Positions 10,027-22,600 of a stretch of 64,000 nt of DNA are shown piece after piece; the stretch's first letter is position 1; every line of letters begins with the position of its first letter. The stretch lies in the NCBI GenBank assembly GCA_947652115.1, contig OX393563.1:6984229-7048228 (forward strand), read 5' to 3'. The stretch is from Blastomussa wellsi (Eukaryota; Cnidaria; Anthozoa; Scleractinia; Plerogyridae). The notes beneath the pieces are model-generated. The model had not been told where the DNA came from, ran no database searches, and saw only the letters and a list, made by a program, of their open reading frames with translations. Made by a program: the position numbers and the translations under genes.

Positions 10027-12454
10027 ATGAAGAAAATTCTTCTCCTCGCTTTCCTTGCCCTACTACTTGGTTATGCAGAAATGCGAAAGCTGGAACACTT
10101 GAAATGGCACTCAGACGGTTTGCCATTGCAGTGGGAAAAAAGAGGGTATACCAAACAACACCCTGACTTCAGAAGGTAGATCATTTAATGTTCTCTGTTT
10201 TAATGCACTACGTCAGTACTTTGTGTTTCGCTCAAAAAGAAGCAGTAGTTGAAAAGGTTAAACTGATAACCTTCTACTTTGCACGTAAGAGTTTTCATAC
10301 ACTTGGACACAAATTAGATATTAATTAATTCTTGTTTAAGGCACGTTTTGGCAAATATTTTCTCTTCAAATGACTATGCTAGGATCGATCGGGTATATTC
10401 GTGTACAAATCTAGCCCTACTAGACTATATAGTATATTGAAACGTGCTTTTTTAGAATGGGGGGGGGGGGGTACTCCCATATATGGGCTATATAGGTATG
10501 TGCCTCGGGATATAGGGTATGGTTTTCGGGTTCTCGTTTCTTACTAGTGGGTATCATTTTTGCTTCTTTGGCATTCTTCACGGTGTGATCCTTAGATAGG
10601 GTACCTAAATTGTATTATTTGGCTATTTTGCAATTTGCAGTGCGAAAAAACGAAACGGTCTGTCAAACTGAAAACGTTACGGAACGACAAAAAGTTGACC
10701 CATTTACACCTTTCTTAGAGGGGGTAAGAAACTGTGGCGCTGCGTCGGTGGGAAGTATAACAATATAATTGGGTTTCATCAACTGGGTTGATAATGTGAA
10801 TTGGCCACCGTAAAGAGATTCAAGAGCTGACGTTTCGAGCGTTAGCCATTCATCGGAGCAAATCAAGGAATTGTGGGTCGTGTGTTTTTTATATACAGAA
10901 AGATGGAGCTTCGCTATTGGCTGGTGCATGAAAACGTGAAAACAACGGAATAAATTAGTTGAATGAAAAGCGTTCGTTGATACCGTGAGGATTAAGAGTG
11001 CCGATTTGAAAAATATTTATTTGTTGTATTCATCTTCACATCCATCACATGTCAAGAATTCCATTCCTTATTCTCAGTTTCTTAGACTTCGCCGTCTTTG
11101 TAGTGACGACTCTGATTTTTCCTTAAAATCAGAGGAAGTGTGCAATTTCTTCAGCACTACAAACGTCACAGAGAGAAAAACAACGATAGAATTCCATTCA
11201 CACGAGGGCTCTGGGAACGAGAATGGTTTCACCCTCACAACCACGCAGTAAAATCCACCATTCTCGCAACCTCCATTAATTTCATTCAAACGCGACAAAA
11301 ACATAGGTAACTTTTTAGTCAGAAGTGCGTTCCAAACAAGTGATCAACCCGGAACTTTTAAATGGGCTCGCGCACGATGCAAAACATGCCCTTTCATTCA
11401 CAACGTTGACAAAATATCGGGACCCAAGCGATCTATCAAGATCACTGATCATTTCACCTGTACCTCAGCCAATGCCATCTACTGCATAACTTGCACTCTT
11501 TGCAAAAAGTTATACATCGGCGAAAGAGGGAGACGACTTGGCGACCGATTTCGAGAACACCTTCGCGACGTAGAGAAAGACGACAAAAATGCATCGAAAC
11601 CGGTCGCGAGACACTTCAATCTCCCAAATCATTCTAAGCAGCATATGGCAGTCTGCGTCCTTTCCCTTCACCAAGGAAACACGGAAAGCCGAAAAACTCT
11701 AGAAAAAAAATTTATTTTTCAAATCGGCACTCTTAATCCTCACGGTATCACCGAACGCTTTTCATTCAACTAATTTATTCCGTTGTTTTCACGTTACCAG
11801 ACACCAGCCAATAGCGAAGCTCCATCTTTCTGTATATAAAAAACACACACGACCCACAATTCCTTGATTCGCTCCGACGAAGGGCTAACGCTCGAAACGT
11901 CAGCTCTTGAATCTCTTTACGGTGGCCAATTGACATTATCTACCCAGTTGATGAAACCAAATTATTTTGGTACACCTTTCTTAGTTTGTTTTACTTTTAC
12001 TTAAATAGGGTAAGAGTTTAAGAACCTTAAGCTTATCGGCACACACCTATCCAAAATTTAAGGGAGTACCCACCGGGTTTGTCAGTTGCTACCCTGGTGA
12101 GACAAAGTTGATTCGATTCGACAGAGAAAGTACCGTCTCGGTTTCAGGTCTTAGTCGCGTCAGTGGTCCAAATTGATCCTACATGCATGGTCAGGTGTTG
12201 CTTCGATTGGAGGCCAAGCTCACAACATAACAGGCATGACATGCGAGGGAAACCTTTCACTCTTGCCAAGACCTAATTAAGAGGCTAAAAAGACTAACTG
12301 ATCATTTAATATTCATCGTGATTATGCTTGCATTTGTGTTTAATTTCTTCACAGTTATAATCCCTCCAGCTTGGAAGAAGATGAAAACCATCAGGATAAC
12401 GGACCACCATTTCCATTTCCTCGCCCAGGGAAAAGAACAATGTATCCAGAGTGA
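10027..12454 (+). CDS. Neuropeptide precursor of the RPamide type (two exons, 82 aa)
   Basis: Encodes a small secreted prepropeptide. Exon 1 is 10027-10175 (49 codons plus AG, donor AG|GTAGAT). Exon 2 is 12355-12454 (acceptor TTCTTCACAG|T, stop TGA at 12452-12454); phase 2 joins exactly. Residues 1-17 are a classic signal peptide (MKKILLLAFLALLLGYA). A dibasic KR lies at 38-39. A Glu/Asp-rich stretch (57-64) leads into GPPFPFPRPGKR at 66-77 and a five-residue tail. Gly-Lys-Arg is the standard amidation and cleavage signal, so the mature product should end in FPFPRP-NH2. Anthozoan RPamides such as Antho-RPamide (LPPGPLPRPamide) share the Pro-Arg-Pro-amide end, and acidic residues before the peptide are typical of cnidarian precursors. 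There is one peptide copy. If pyroglutamate forms at Gln63, a longer peptide is possible. The 2.2-kb intron carries a PLE insertion. Function is inferred; the exon structure and processing sites are visible. Confidence 0.75.
10830..10880 (-). ncRNA. Hammerhead-like motif in PLE terminal repeat (degenerate)
   Basis: Read on the minus strand: CCGATGA, A, then TGGC/GCTC around a TAAC loop, GAAA, and CGTC just before AGC. Flanking GCT/AGC and GATT/GAATC segments can form the third helix. It departs from the canonical core CUGANGA by C at the conserved U4 position and by an extra A after the core. Helix III would be at most two pairs, so activity as a monomer is doubtful. Confidence 0.4.
11872..11925 (+). 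ncRNA. Hammerhead-like motif in PLE terminal repeat (degenerate)
   Basis: Plus-strand copy: GATTCGCT, CCGACGA, A, GGGC-TAAC-GCTC, GAAA, CGTC, AGCTCTTGAATC. GATTC/GAATC and GCT/AGC pair as helix I with an internal loop between them. It has the same U4-to-C change and extra A as the other copies. The shared departures suggest a family feature or an ancestral loss. Confidence 0.4.
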
Positions 12455-12483
12455 AAGTCGGACAAAACCCTGACTGTGCTTCT

Positions 12484-12700
12484 TAGGCTGTTTACAGGGG
12501 ACCGGATAGGCTTTCTGTTTACACGGGACCGTTCTGGAACGGGTCCATAACAGGACCTGTTGTTTTGCAGGAACAGTGTTGGAGCCGTGCTGGACCGGTT
12601 CCACAAAGATCCCGTGTAAACAGCCGGATTGGTTCCAAACGGTTCTTTGTAAACAGGAGCCGATCCGGTTCCGGTCCGGTCCCGTGTAAACGTAGCTTAA
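12484..12700. mobile_element. MITE-like imperfect palindrome
   Basis: The ends read GGCTGTTTACAGGGGACC and, inverted, GGTCCCGTGTAAACGTAGC. Internal GTTTACACGGGACCG and CCCGTGTAAACAGCC copies repeat the pattern. It begins 30 bases after the neuropeptide stop codon, so it may lie in that gene's 3' untranslated region. Confidence 0.6.
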
Positions 12701-13599
12701 AACAACCATTGACCGCTTTTAGTACTGACAGAAGGGCTTTCTAATTCCAAGAATGGTATCTTTCGCGCTTCTTTAACACTTTCACTAAAGGATTGTATCC
12801 CTTTGATTTGACTGGCATCGTTGCAAAAACGAGAACATTTCCGCTTTAATTCGACTAATTCGTTTGTTGGTGTTTTTTAGTGACTGAGCGATTGGAAAAC
12901 GCTTGTAAGTTTTATGTAAGGGAATAAATACAAATTCAATAAAATCTGTCAAACTAAAACTGAGTTTGTACCATGTTATTGCCTCAGCCAAAAGAGAATG
13001 AAAATTTGCTGGTGCTGGTGCTAGTATTGAAGGTTGACGGGTTACAAAATCGCGTTTTGACGCAGGCGGCCGTAAATAATAATAAATAATAATAATAATA
13101 ACTTTATTCATGTGTCAATTGTAAAAAATAGCAGTAATAAAACCACTAAGTAAGGACCACTAAGTAAACTAGCTCACTCTATCTACTTCTCTCTAATAAA
13201 TAACTAAATATTAATATAAGAATAATATACATATAAAATATGTACAAATTCTACACTAACTCTCTCTCTAAAACCAGCTCACTCTCTCTTCGTACACACT
13301 CACAATTATAATTCATCCATTCGTAATATATATAATAAATTAAATTATATGTATAATTCAATGAAACTGAAATTTGCGGTCAGCAGAATTAGGCCAGGGC
13401 ACCTTGATTCCCAGACGATAAAAGCCTAACACATAACTAAGAATCATGCGCTGCAAACCAAGCAGTCCACACAGCCACCATCGTCCATTAGCATTTCCAA
13501 ATCCAGTCCTCTAACTGCCCTCTTAAAACCCGCTAGTGAATGCAAAGTCCTAATACGGGAAGGTAGCTTAGCCCATAGCACGCGTAAGCAGGATAAAAC

Positions 13600-13779
13600 A
13601 AATAGGCCATTTCCGAGTTCGCTTGTGCCTCTATTTCAAGGCGAGTCTAAGTGCGAAGTCTTTGTAATGAAAATGAGTTTTCATTCATATGGAAAGCAAA
13701 ACTAATTACCATCACAAAACTTTCGCACTTAGACTCGCTTTGAAGTAGAGGCTCAAGGGAACTCGGAAATGGCCTATTT
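13600..13779. mobile_element. MITE, ends AAATAGGCCATTTCCGAG (second copy 50529-50715)
   Basis: Inverted ends AAATAGGCCATTTCCGAGTT and AACTCGGAAATGGCCTATTT enclose inverted TCAAGGCGAGTCTAAGTGCG and CGCACTTAGACTCGCTTTGA. The fold is nearly complete hairpin. It has no coding capacity. Confidence 0.8.
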
Positions 13780-14364
13780 GAAAGGGTAAAAGGCGTTTTC
13801 TGAATGTTAATATTATTTACAAACATAAGGCCATTGGAAGGTTTACCCCGGTTTGGGTGAACATGGAAAAAAATTCTTTCTTTATTTTCCACGTTCCTCA
13901 TGTGCGATAAACTAGGTATATTAACCTGTTTTTGACACTAGGCAGAAGCGAACCTACAAAAATTAGCCGAATATTAGTTGAGTACTGCTTTATAGGCGAG
14001 CTAATGAAAAAATACACAAAGGAAGTATCTAGTCACCAAAGGACCTAAAATTTTGACGTAATTTACTATTTATCACCTTTTTCCTCTTTCGTCAAATAAT
14101 GTATGCAAAATCGAGTAATTCGGGTAATTCGTGTTTTACGAAAATTGAGTAATTCGTGTTTTAGTAATTTGTGTTGTATGTCCTTAACACCGCTTGCCTA
14201 GATTAGCTCGCTATTTGCAGGCGGTGCTTACTGATTGTAAAAAGATTTTCTTGCAAACTAAATAAACTTGAAAACTTAAAACTTGAAAACTTGAAAACTA
14301 GAAAGGTGTGGTGTGATGTCATCGTAGTTCAAGGTTACCTCCCCATTCAGTTGTTGAGCCCAAT

Positions 14365-14543
14365 AATAGGCCCTTTGCATGACCCGGTCACATGGTACAA
14401 AATAACACCCTGCTGGTGAGCAAGCGACGTGCTGGGACATCCAAAACAAAGCGACTTCATGTCCCAGAGCGTAACTTGCAATGCTCACCAGCGACGTGTT
14501 ATTTTGTACCATGTGACTGCGTGGATCGTGCAAAGGGCCTATT
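14365..14543. mobile_element. MITE, ends AATAGGCCCTTTGCA (second copy 26632-26788)
   Basis: The ends AATAGGCCCTTTGCA and TGCAAAGGGCCTATT are inverted repeats. Inside, CACATGGTACAAAATAACAC and its complement repeat in inverted order. The short ORFs on both strands here are products of the palindrome. Confidence 0.8.
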
Positions 14544-14873
14544 TCAAAGAAAATGTTGTTTATAAATTATCACTTCACAGAAAGTTTTTTCACTCGATTG
14601 AACGTTATAGAACCCCTCGGTTTAAAGGCGGAAACCGTATTTCCTGAGTTTATCAGCGTTACACCAAGGCATGCAAAATTACAGAACAAAAAGAAAAATC
14701 AAGACCAATAGTTTACTTTACAGTTAAGTTTGCTTCATTTATATTTTAAGGCAATAGCACAAAAGTAAACTATTTGTTAACTCAAGACTGGTCTCGTGGT
14801 TTTATTGGTCGCTTTCGCGATATGCTAAATTCCTATTTGCTGTATTTGAGATCTCAGCTGGCAGTTAAAGGAG

Positions 14874-15039
14874 AAGTGTCAAGGCATTTGAAGCTGAAAA
14901 ACACCAACGGGATAAAAAAAATGCTGAAATTATACAAGAATTCTTTCGAATGACAACGATATAGATCGATTACAAACAACAAACTTGAAAAAACTTGCCA
15001 GTTTTTTCAAGATGAGTTTCCGTGACGTAGCTCCTTTAG
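14874..15039. mobile_element. MITE with TTAAAGGAGC-type ends, copy 1 (copy 2 at 45650-45880)
   Basis: The ends read TTAAAGGAGAAGTG and GTAGCTCCTTTAG. The interior text (ACACCAACGGGATAA, ATGCTGAAATTATACAA, ACTTGAAAAAACTTGCCAG, TTTTTTCAAGATGAGTTTCC) is shared nearly word for word with 45650-45880, which is longer by an internal segment. Confidence 0.75.
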
Positions 15040-16614
15040 AAAACGGATCCCTTCTCAGCTCGCAGTGAGCGTTTTGACAAATTATCAGCTTTTCACTTTG
15101 AGAATACAAACGATTCACTGTTGTTGCTGTGTTAAATTAAAGAAGGCATTGTTACCATACCGATCAATGAAATCAGATTACTCAATGAAATTGTTTAGCA
15201 AAGTTTATTTGCTAATATCTGAGGCAGCAAGAGAATTAACAAAATGTGATTATGCGATCCTGTTGATAAATATTCTTTTACACGGAAGCGATTATCTTGA
15301 AACGCTTCTTTATCTTATAAGACATTCCTTTTTCCGCTTTGTGTGCGATAACTGCAACAACGTCTCTTGTTGATTACGAGATGCATCAAGTACGTTAATT
15401 ACATCAGGAAGTATATTTACAACTGTGTTCGTGTATTAAATTCAATATTTGTTATTCTCGTGAATGACATGAAAGACTGCTCTCAAATGAAGAGCAAGGT
15501 AATCTCAGTTCGTCACTGAGAATATTGTCGAGTATTTTGCCTATTTCATATAAATAGTTTGTGAGCAACAGCGCCTTTGCGTCAAAAAACACTACATATT
15601 ATAGTTTGTGGGCCAAATTACAGCTGACTCGCAAGAAAATAAATCTCTACGCCTGAAAAAAAAAAGAAAAAAAGAGAAAAACGTTTAAACAATGCATTTC
15701 TGTACCAACACGTTTCTCAGTCGTGTACAATAACTCCGAGAGTCAGTGCATTTTACCTTAAAACATTTTTGACAGAAATTGCGCACACGAGAAAGGGGAA
15801 TAGAGGGGATGAGGGAGGGAGGGTAGTAGGGGAGGGGAGGCAGAGAAGAGAAAGGAATCTGATGACTACTTTTAGTTTGGAAGCTTTGGTCAAAGTACTG
15901 TTTACCTGTATGTTACTATCTTGATAAAAAGGTTCTTTTCTTTTTGTGCTGTATTTCCGAATTCTGGTTAAAAGACATAAGCAGCAGGTTTAGTTAATTC
16001 ACAAAGGAGAACCAAACAGGACAAGACCGTCACAAAGAGAGCCTTGACAGATACCTAAACCATCCCACCTTGATAGATACCTAAACCAGCCTACATACGG
16101 ATAGATAGCAAGCCACGCTCCGCCTAACAGCCGCCCCGTTCAAACAACCAGCTCGCTATTATGGCCACTTTATTTTGGCCCAGGAAAAAGCTGTCAGTCA
16201 TTTTTTAACTATTAGTTAAAGAAGCTCTTTTATTACGGCCGCCCCGTTAATACGTCCAGATATTTGTGACCCGTTGATGACCGGATGAACGGGGTCACAC
16301 TGTATTCCATTTATTAATAGTCAACATATTTCCTCCTTTGATCTTTGATGCAACTTTTCTTATAGTGTTTTAACGAAGTCCATGACAGCCATATTGGCAT
16401 TCCAAACAATGAAGCGGCGGCCATATCGGAGTACCAAACCACATACGGGATTTGAACTCCACGTTTATGGAAAGTGATCTTTTGTTTCAGTAGTCTAATG
16501 TGGCCACTTGTCACGTGAGTGAAAGCGCCATATTATTATGTTTATTCGTCCACAAAAGGCAATCATTCTTTTGTGATTTCTCAGTAGATATTTGGATCGT
16601 ATCGTTTACAGTTT

Positions 16615-19600
16615 TTATGTGAACGTTTGTTCAATGAGGGGTATATCACTTGGGTTTACAATATACCTTTTTCTTCCTTGATCAAACAGCGTGAAGACTG
16701 CCAAGACAATAGCCTAAAAAGAAGCCAAAACACAGTATTTAAGCTCTGTTCCCTTTAAAAATTGCCATAAATGTTCTTTTAGGATAATTCTCTGAATTTG
16801 ATGGAAACTTCTAATCGAGACAGCATCCCCAAGCCGATGATTTTCTTCATTCTCACCACCAGTCTGCTTACCGGTGTATTGTTACTGTAAGGAGAAATTA
16901 GACGTTGATCATCTTTTGGTAGTCAAAGGATTACAGATATACTTGTGGTGCGATAATTATGCGCCTTCTCTTACGTGAAACCTGCGTATACCATAGTACT
17001 CAAGTTAAATGGCTACTTCAAATATGTATTCAGTTTTTAATGAACGAGCACTGGATTGCCAAAACAAATTCGAATCATACATACATTTGCAAGCAATCGA
17101 AGTTACACTACACTGTATACTAAGCTTATTAAACGGGCTGTTTGCCAGAGGAAAGTGTGTTGGTGTCTATTCTTCAGAATCGAATCACATAACTTGCAAA
17201 TGCAGCTTGTTCCAAACATGGCTGGTATGTCTGCCTCGTCCCCACGCGCCAGTCGGTTGAGGCGATGAGATGGGAAAACAGGGAGCGACAACGCTACGCG
17301 AACCAGCACTAACAAAGCAGACCGCGCATGACCAAGGAGCGACGCCTGGGAAAGAGGCAGAGTGATTTGTGCACGTGCACACTAACCCTTCAAATTCGTA
17401 GTTACCATAAATTCTGAAAATGAACCCTGGCTTACACTAGCTAATTGTTCGTTTCAGGTGGTCCTATTTTCGAGGAGTTTTTATAATATTATATAGGCGG
17501 TGTTACTTCGGATGGAAATTTCGAACGAAATACCGTTGGTTGGGCTAATGCTTATTTGTGCAATCCTACGCCAGTACTTTAAAGTGCTCAGTGTATACCT
17601 GTACTCCAAGAATTCCAGCCAAAACCTAGGGAGTAACAAAAACAGTCGTAGTTCAACAGTTTTTTTTTTCAAGCCTGCGATCTGGTCATGTGATACAGGT
17701 CAGCGGATACCTTCTTTTGATAGCTGTCAATTGACCATAACATGGCAAAGGTGTAAGCCTATGGTAAACTTCAAAAATGTAACCAGGTAGAACTCTCTGG
17801 ACTATGGCCGCCATATTGATATTTGGGGCGACGTCGTACGGACGGACGTACGCGCCCGCGAGTCATGCCGCTTGCCATTTTGACCATAAGAAATGAAAGG
17901 CATGGTTGACATGGTTCTCCTGTTTGTACCTTGTATGCGTGCTTGGTTCTCCTATTTCTAAGGTATGGGGCTCCGCTCTGCGGCCCTTAGGGCCGCCAGA
18001 GCTCCGCTATTACGTATTGCTTTTATTTACTCACGTAGGAATTTGTTTACGAACGAAAGTGGAAGGTTCCTTTCTACTCTGTTCTACAATGGTAAGCGCG
18101 CTAGACACTGGATCCAGTTATGCCTTTTCGAATTCTATACGGGGTCCCTGTGTTGTGTTCTTGGGGCTTTTTACACTCAGGCGTATAAATGAGTGCCGGT
18201 AAGCTCACAAAATAGCTGCGGGTAGCTCCGAACCCGACTGCGATGGGGGCAAAACGGGTCATGTTGCAGACACAGGGACTGATATCGTGGGCCACTTTTG
18301 TCAGAGTATAGACTTTTTCAACATATTTCACTGATTCAAGATCTGTCTTAGCAGAAGGCTCTTGGTTATATTCAAGAGTTTCTTACCACTGTGGACCACT
18401 CAAACGACACATAATTTCCCGTCAGTCCACTGACCGTAGGTCCTAGAAAAGCACTATTAAATGAACACAAAATTAAGAACAATATACACACCATGGATAC
18501 AGCGGAAAGAGTTTCATTTGAGTGTCGTAATTACTTTGGCGAATCACAAGGACGGAGGCAATCTAATGAACAAACCAAAACTCGACGAAACTACACGTAG
18601 CCGAAACAAAGTGCGGGAAAACGTGTGCGCGCGAGTCAAGATTAGTTTCGGTTTTACTTCTGATTGGTTAAAAAAGTGGCGCGAGATTATTAAACCAATC
18701 ACTGAGAGTAGTAATGCATAGTTAACTGAACCGCGTGATCAAATTCAGTATATGTAAGCGTGCATAGAGGACTTTTTCCGTGTTTACATAGCCTCACCTA
18801 AACACGAGGGGATTTGGGAGAATTCAAGACTGTTACGCAAACCCGAGAGGCAGTCGAGGGTTTGTATAACTTTCGAGAATTCTCCCAAACCCCCGAGTGT
18901 TTAGATGAGGCTATGTTTCTTTCGATGGTGCACGCTAAAGCATGAACCAGTTGTTAATTGGCACTCAACTGAAAACCGCTCTAAATCGTTTGAAGCCAGG
19001 GGTTTCAGTAGTTCGTATATTATAGTCGTTGGGTTGGCGGAGAGTAGCTCTGAAAAGAACTGTTGTTGTTGACCACGGAACAACCCATAAAATATTATCA
19101 CTGCGAGGAACACTGACTATAGAACGTGATTCACCGTCTTACCCTATGCTTGCCATGGCATTGAAAATCCCAGAGAGAACACCATGAGTAGAGATATCAT
19201 CAGGCATTCCATGTTCTCTGTGCAAATACAAATACCCCTGTGTAAAATACGGCCTTCAAACAACACATTGCCTCTCGCAAAATATTCAAATGTCTGCAGT
19301 ATTCCCCCGGGGGATGGGGGCAGGGGAGCGATACCTGACCAATGCTTGGGTATAGGGGTGCCGCTGGGGGTTTGAAACCCTCTCTGACCATGTTTAGAAC
19401 AAAAATAACATTAAACACCTCCTTTTTTACTATAACGCTAACATCTAGTCCTGAGACTGATCTAATGTTGACTGATGACCGGCTAAATAAATACTGATCA
19501 ACGTTTCTGATCTCGGATTGCAAAAGCTTGACCAAAAATCTTGAAGCCAAACCCTGCCTAGGACGGCTTCAGACCCTAAATAGGACAGACTCACTTGAAA

Positions 19601-22600
19601 TTACGTAACCTGTTCAGACCTGGGGGCCACAAACCTGCATACCCTATCAAGTGTCACTTCCCCGTATAGCCCATATAGGGGAGTACCCCCACCCCACCCC
19701 ACCCCAGGCAATGTTCAAGACGTCAAGCGTTCGGATTTCATAGTAGAATCAGTTTTATAAATACCTTGCTGATTCCAACATATCAGGCATACAAGGCACT
19801 TGATATGCACTGATAGCGATGCCTAGCAAAGCCATGGACACACACACAAGCCACACCTTCCTGTTAATACAAATGGAAAAATAAGACAACTTTTGAACTA
19901 GATCGATCTCGTCAACAGAGTGCCCTGAATTAGTACATAACATCTAATAAACACTTTCATCCTACCGGCTGCAAGAGTAGTCTAAGTGTTCAATTTCCTT
20001 TCGTGCTTGAAAAGCTGTGCACGCATGTCTGCTTATTGATCCGTAGCCACGCAGATTGAGAGTTTGTCAATAGGTAATATCAATTGAATAGAATTTTTTT
20101 GCTAAAGTACAGACGATGTCATTACCAAGGATAACAGACAGCTTCCGGGTCATACTGCTGTCGAAAACCGCGAGCTAAGCCATTCTTATCCTGCGTAGCT
20201 GGCGGGATTCGTAGTGTCGTTTCTAGCACCCGAGGTATGTGCACCGATTTTAGAACGTTACACAAACCTTTGAGGAAGAAATGTAAGGAATGGAGCTGGT
20301 GCAAGCATCAAAATACCAACAATGTCGAAAACTGCGCCTAGTATAATGACTACACGTGTTTTACCCTGGAATAAACAAAAGTAAGGCCGAGTAAGGCAAA
20401 TCGTGCATTGCCTCTCAGTAGAAGAAGAGGAAGAGGAAGAGCAACAACAACAACAAAGCAGCCCTTTATCACCTTTTACAAACTAAAGAAATCAAGGCTT
20501 TATGCATCCATGCCCAAAGATGAATACACGCACGAAAAACTACCGTAAACTGCCGCTTATAAGCCCCCCCCCCCCACTTATAAGCTCCCCGGCTATAGGC
20601 CCCTTCTACCTGTAAACAAAAATACATCCGATTACTACCCCCCCCCCCCATAATATAAGCCCCCTTCAAGCATAATGTTTTGATGCTTAAGTAAACACCA
20701 GAAACTGCAAACCGTATTGTAATAAGCTCTGTTATAGCTCGTTTCGAATCAGTTTTTCCCGTTAAACCCCCTAGGATATAAATCCCTCCGTTTATAAGTC
20801 CTCCTAAAACCCCTTACGAAGTTGTATAAGCACAGGGCTTATAAGCGGCGGTATTTCAGTCTGGGGGACCAATTGTCAGTTGATTACCGTTTTTCGAGAG
20901 CTCACGAGCTAGTTTTTGAGTGGATAAAATAACTCAGAATCTCCTCGAGTGATTCGGCGAAGATTTGCCAAAACTGGCAATTGTTCCCCCTATGGGCCTT
21001 AATCACACGGCGGCCATGTTGAGTCCCAAGGGATTGAAAACTTTTGTTTTGCTACGCGGGAACTCGTTCCCAAACATTTGAACTCGAGGCTCAGGGTACA
21101 AAATCTATTGTCTATGGACAATATGGCCGCCGTGTGATTAAGGTCCATTGTATTTCGAACACCACCATATTGTATCGCGATAATGCGAAGCGTTAGTGTA
21201 CTCGAGAGAAACTAAAAATGTCTCACGGAGAAACGAGATGCGTCCGATACACTTACTTTTGAGTGGTACTCTGAGATAGTGTCTCATAGGGAATGCCAAA
21301 CGAAGTACCATTACCACTTGGCAAAGTCCAAGAAAAGCGAGAGGCGGAGTTGTCAAGTTCCTCTTTCCTCCGCGGAGACCTCTTCAGCGAGAAAAAAAGT
21401 TTGAGAGCGGGGTACGATGGGAAGGAAGAGACTTCTTTCCTTCTCCCTTCCCAGTGTCCCCCACGCTCTTTTGTTTTACTCTCTCCCCAGACTGCACGCA
21501 CTTTCTTTACCTCTCCCCACTCCTAAGACCCGCACGAAAACAAAACGAGGCCTCTGCGGGAAGAGAGGTCAAGTTCCACGTTCTCTCTCTAACAACTGTC
21601 ATCTCCGTCCCTATCAATTCTTGCATTTTGGTTGGGCAATTGAAACACTAGTTGCAAAAAAGACGTCAAAAACGCGGAATAACAAAGCTTTGTTAAGTGG
21701 CAAAGTTAGGGTCTTTCTGTGTGTGTCGCATGCAAATGTTTCACATTGTTTTACCTTATTTCGTCATTCTTTGTAGTTTGGGGAAGCATTGTTTCTCATC
21801 ATTTGTTTCTTTTGTTTTCCCACAGAAGGAGCCCAAAGTTCAACCTCGTTCCCAGGGTCTCTCTCTCACCGCCGCCTGGAGCGAGAGCAGGGGACGGGAA
21901 GGAGAGGACCCTGGGAATGAGGTTGCCCAAAGTTACGATGGTTATCACTAAAAATTGTTAAACAGGGTTATTACTTAAGAATAAGACACGGATATCACTT
22001 GCGTGCACTTACCGTTCTATCGCATATCCATCCCACTAAAGCTGCTGACACAGCATATGAACCGGCAGCAAGAAGGAACAATAAACCAACTTTACTGGGA
22101 CCCAACCCAAACTAGAATTAAAACCAGAATGTTACTAGTAAAAATAAAGATTTTATTTGAGTAAGAAAACCTAAACATTTCGCGCTTATTAACAAGCACT
22201 AAAGAAGTGTGGACAGCCACATCTCACCACTTCCGGTGTCTAAACACCATTTTGATAAATTAGGAAGCTTTTAAAAGCAATATGGACGACGGCGACGGCA
22301 AGGACGACTAATGGTTAAAGATGAATTGATATTTTACTTTACTTGCGAATCTCCTTGAACTCTTACATTAAATTTATCTTGATTTATTTGACACACATTT
22401 ATGTGACACTCTGTTTAAACGTAGTTCTAGCAGAAACTGTAAAACGGAAATTTAGCTGTCGTGGTTCACGTTCTCCAAAATACTCATAACGTGGTTATTT
22501 CCCGTTTTTGATTTGCCTAAGACGGCAAAGAAAAGATTTATAACGCACGTGCCGGCAGAGATATTGTTAAGCTCATCAAATGTTTTGCTTAGCAACATTC

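Larger units (their letters stand above)
10719..11970 (+). mobile_element. Penelope-like element fragment (RT tail plus GIY-YIG) with inverted ends and TSD
   Basis: Inserted in the neuropeptide intron. The 14-bp sequence TACACCTTTCTTAG occurs at 10705-10718 and 11971-11984, a target-site duplication. The ends are inverted copies of one ~270-bp terminal sequence (10719-10985 minus, 11700-11970 plus), the arrangement expected of PLE terminal repeats. Inside, 10985-11250 gives the end of a PLE reverse transcriptase (HVKNSIPYSQFLRLRRLC) in one frame. From about 11290 to the stop at 11771-11773 a second frame gives a CCHH-type linker and a GIY-YIG endonuclease (AIYCITCTLCKKLYIG, then GDRFREHL). 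The frame change and loss of most of the RT make this copy inactive. Confidence 0.85.
12701..16614. other. Intergenic stretch with several MITEs, no recognised gene
   Basis: Lies between the end of the neuropeptide gene and the 3' end of the SLC18B1-like gene; the two genes converge. Contains an AATAAT run at 13076-13100, palindromic elements at 13600-13779 and 14365-14543, and a dispersed repeat at 14874-15039. A G-rich purine tract (GGGAGGGAGGG) lies at about 15800-15845. No splice-bounded exon was recognised. Confidence 0.5.

Noticed and set aside
12302..12709. 135-aa minus-strand ORF
   Set aside because: Runs through a palindromic MITE and is antisense to neuropeptide exon 2.
16801..16890. 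Plus-strand mini-ORF METSNRDSIPKP followed by a hydrophobic stretch
   Set aside because: 30 codons, no matching downstream exon. It lies in the last intron of the SLC18B1-like gene, and a chance frame is more likely.
20122..20304. Minus-strand ORF with LETTLRIPPATQDKNGLARGF as an SLC18B1 exon
   Set aside because: It overlaps the end of exon 10 in a different frame, and phase and similarity require exon 10 at 20268-20365 instead; the rest looks repeat-derived.
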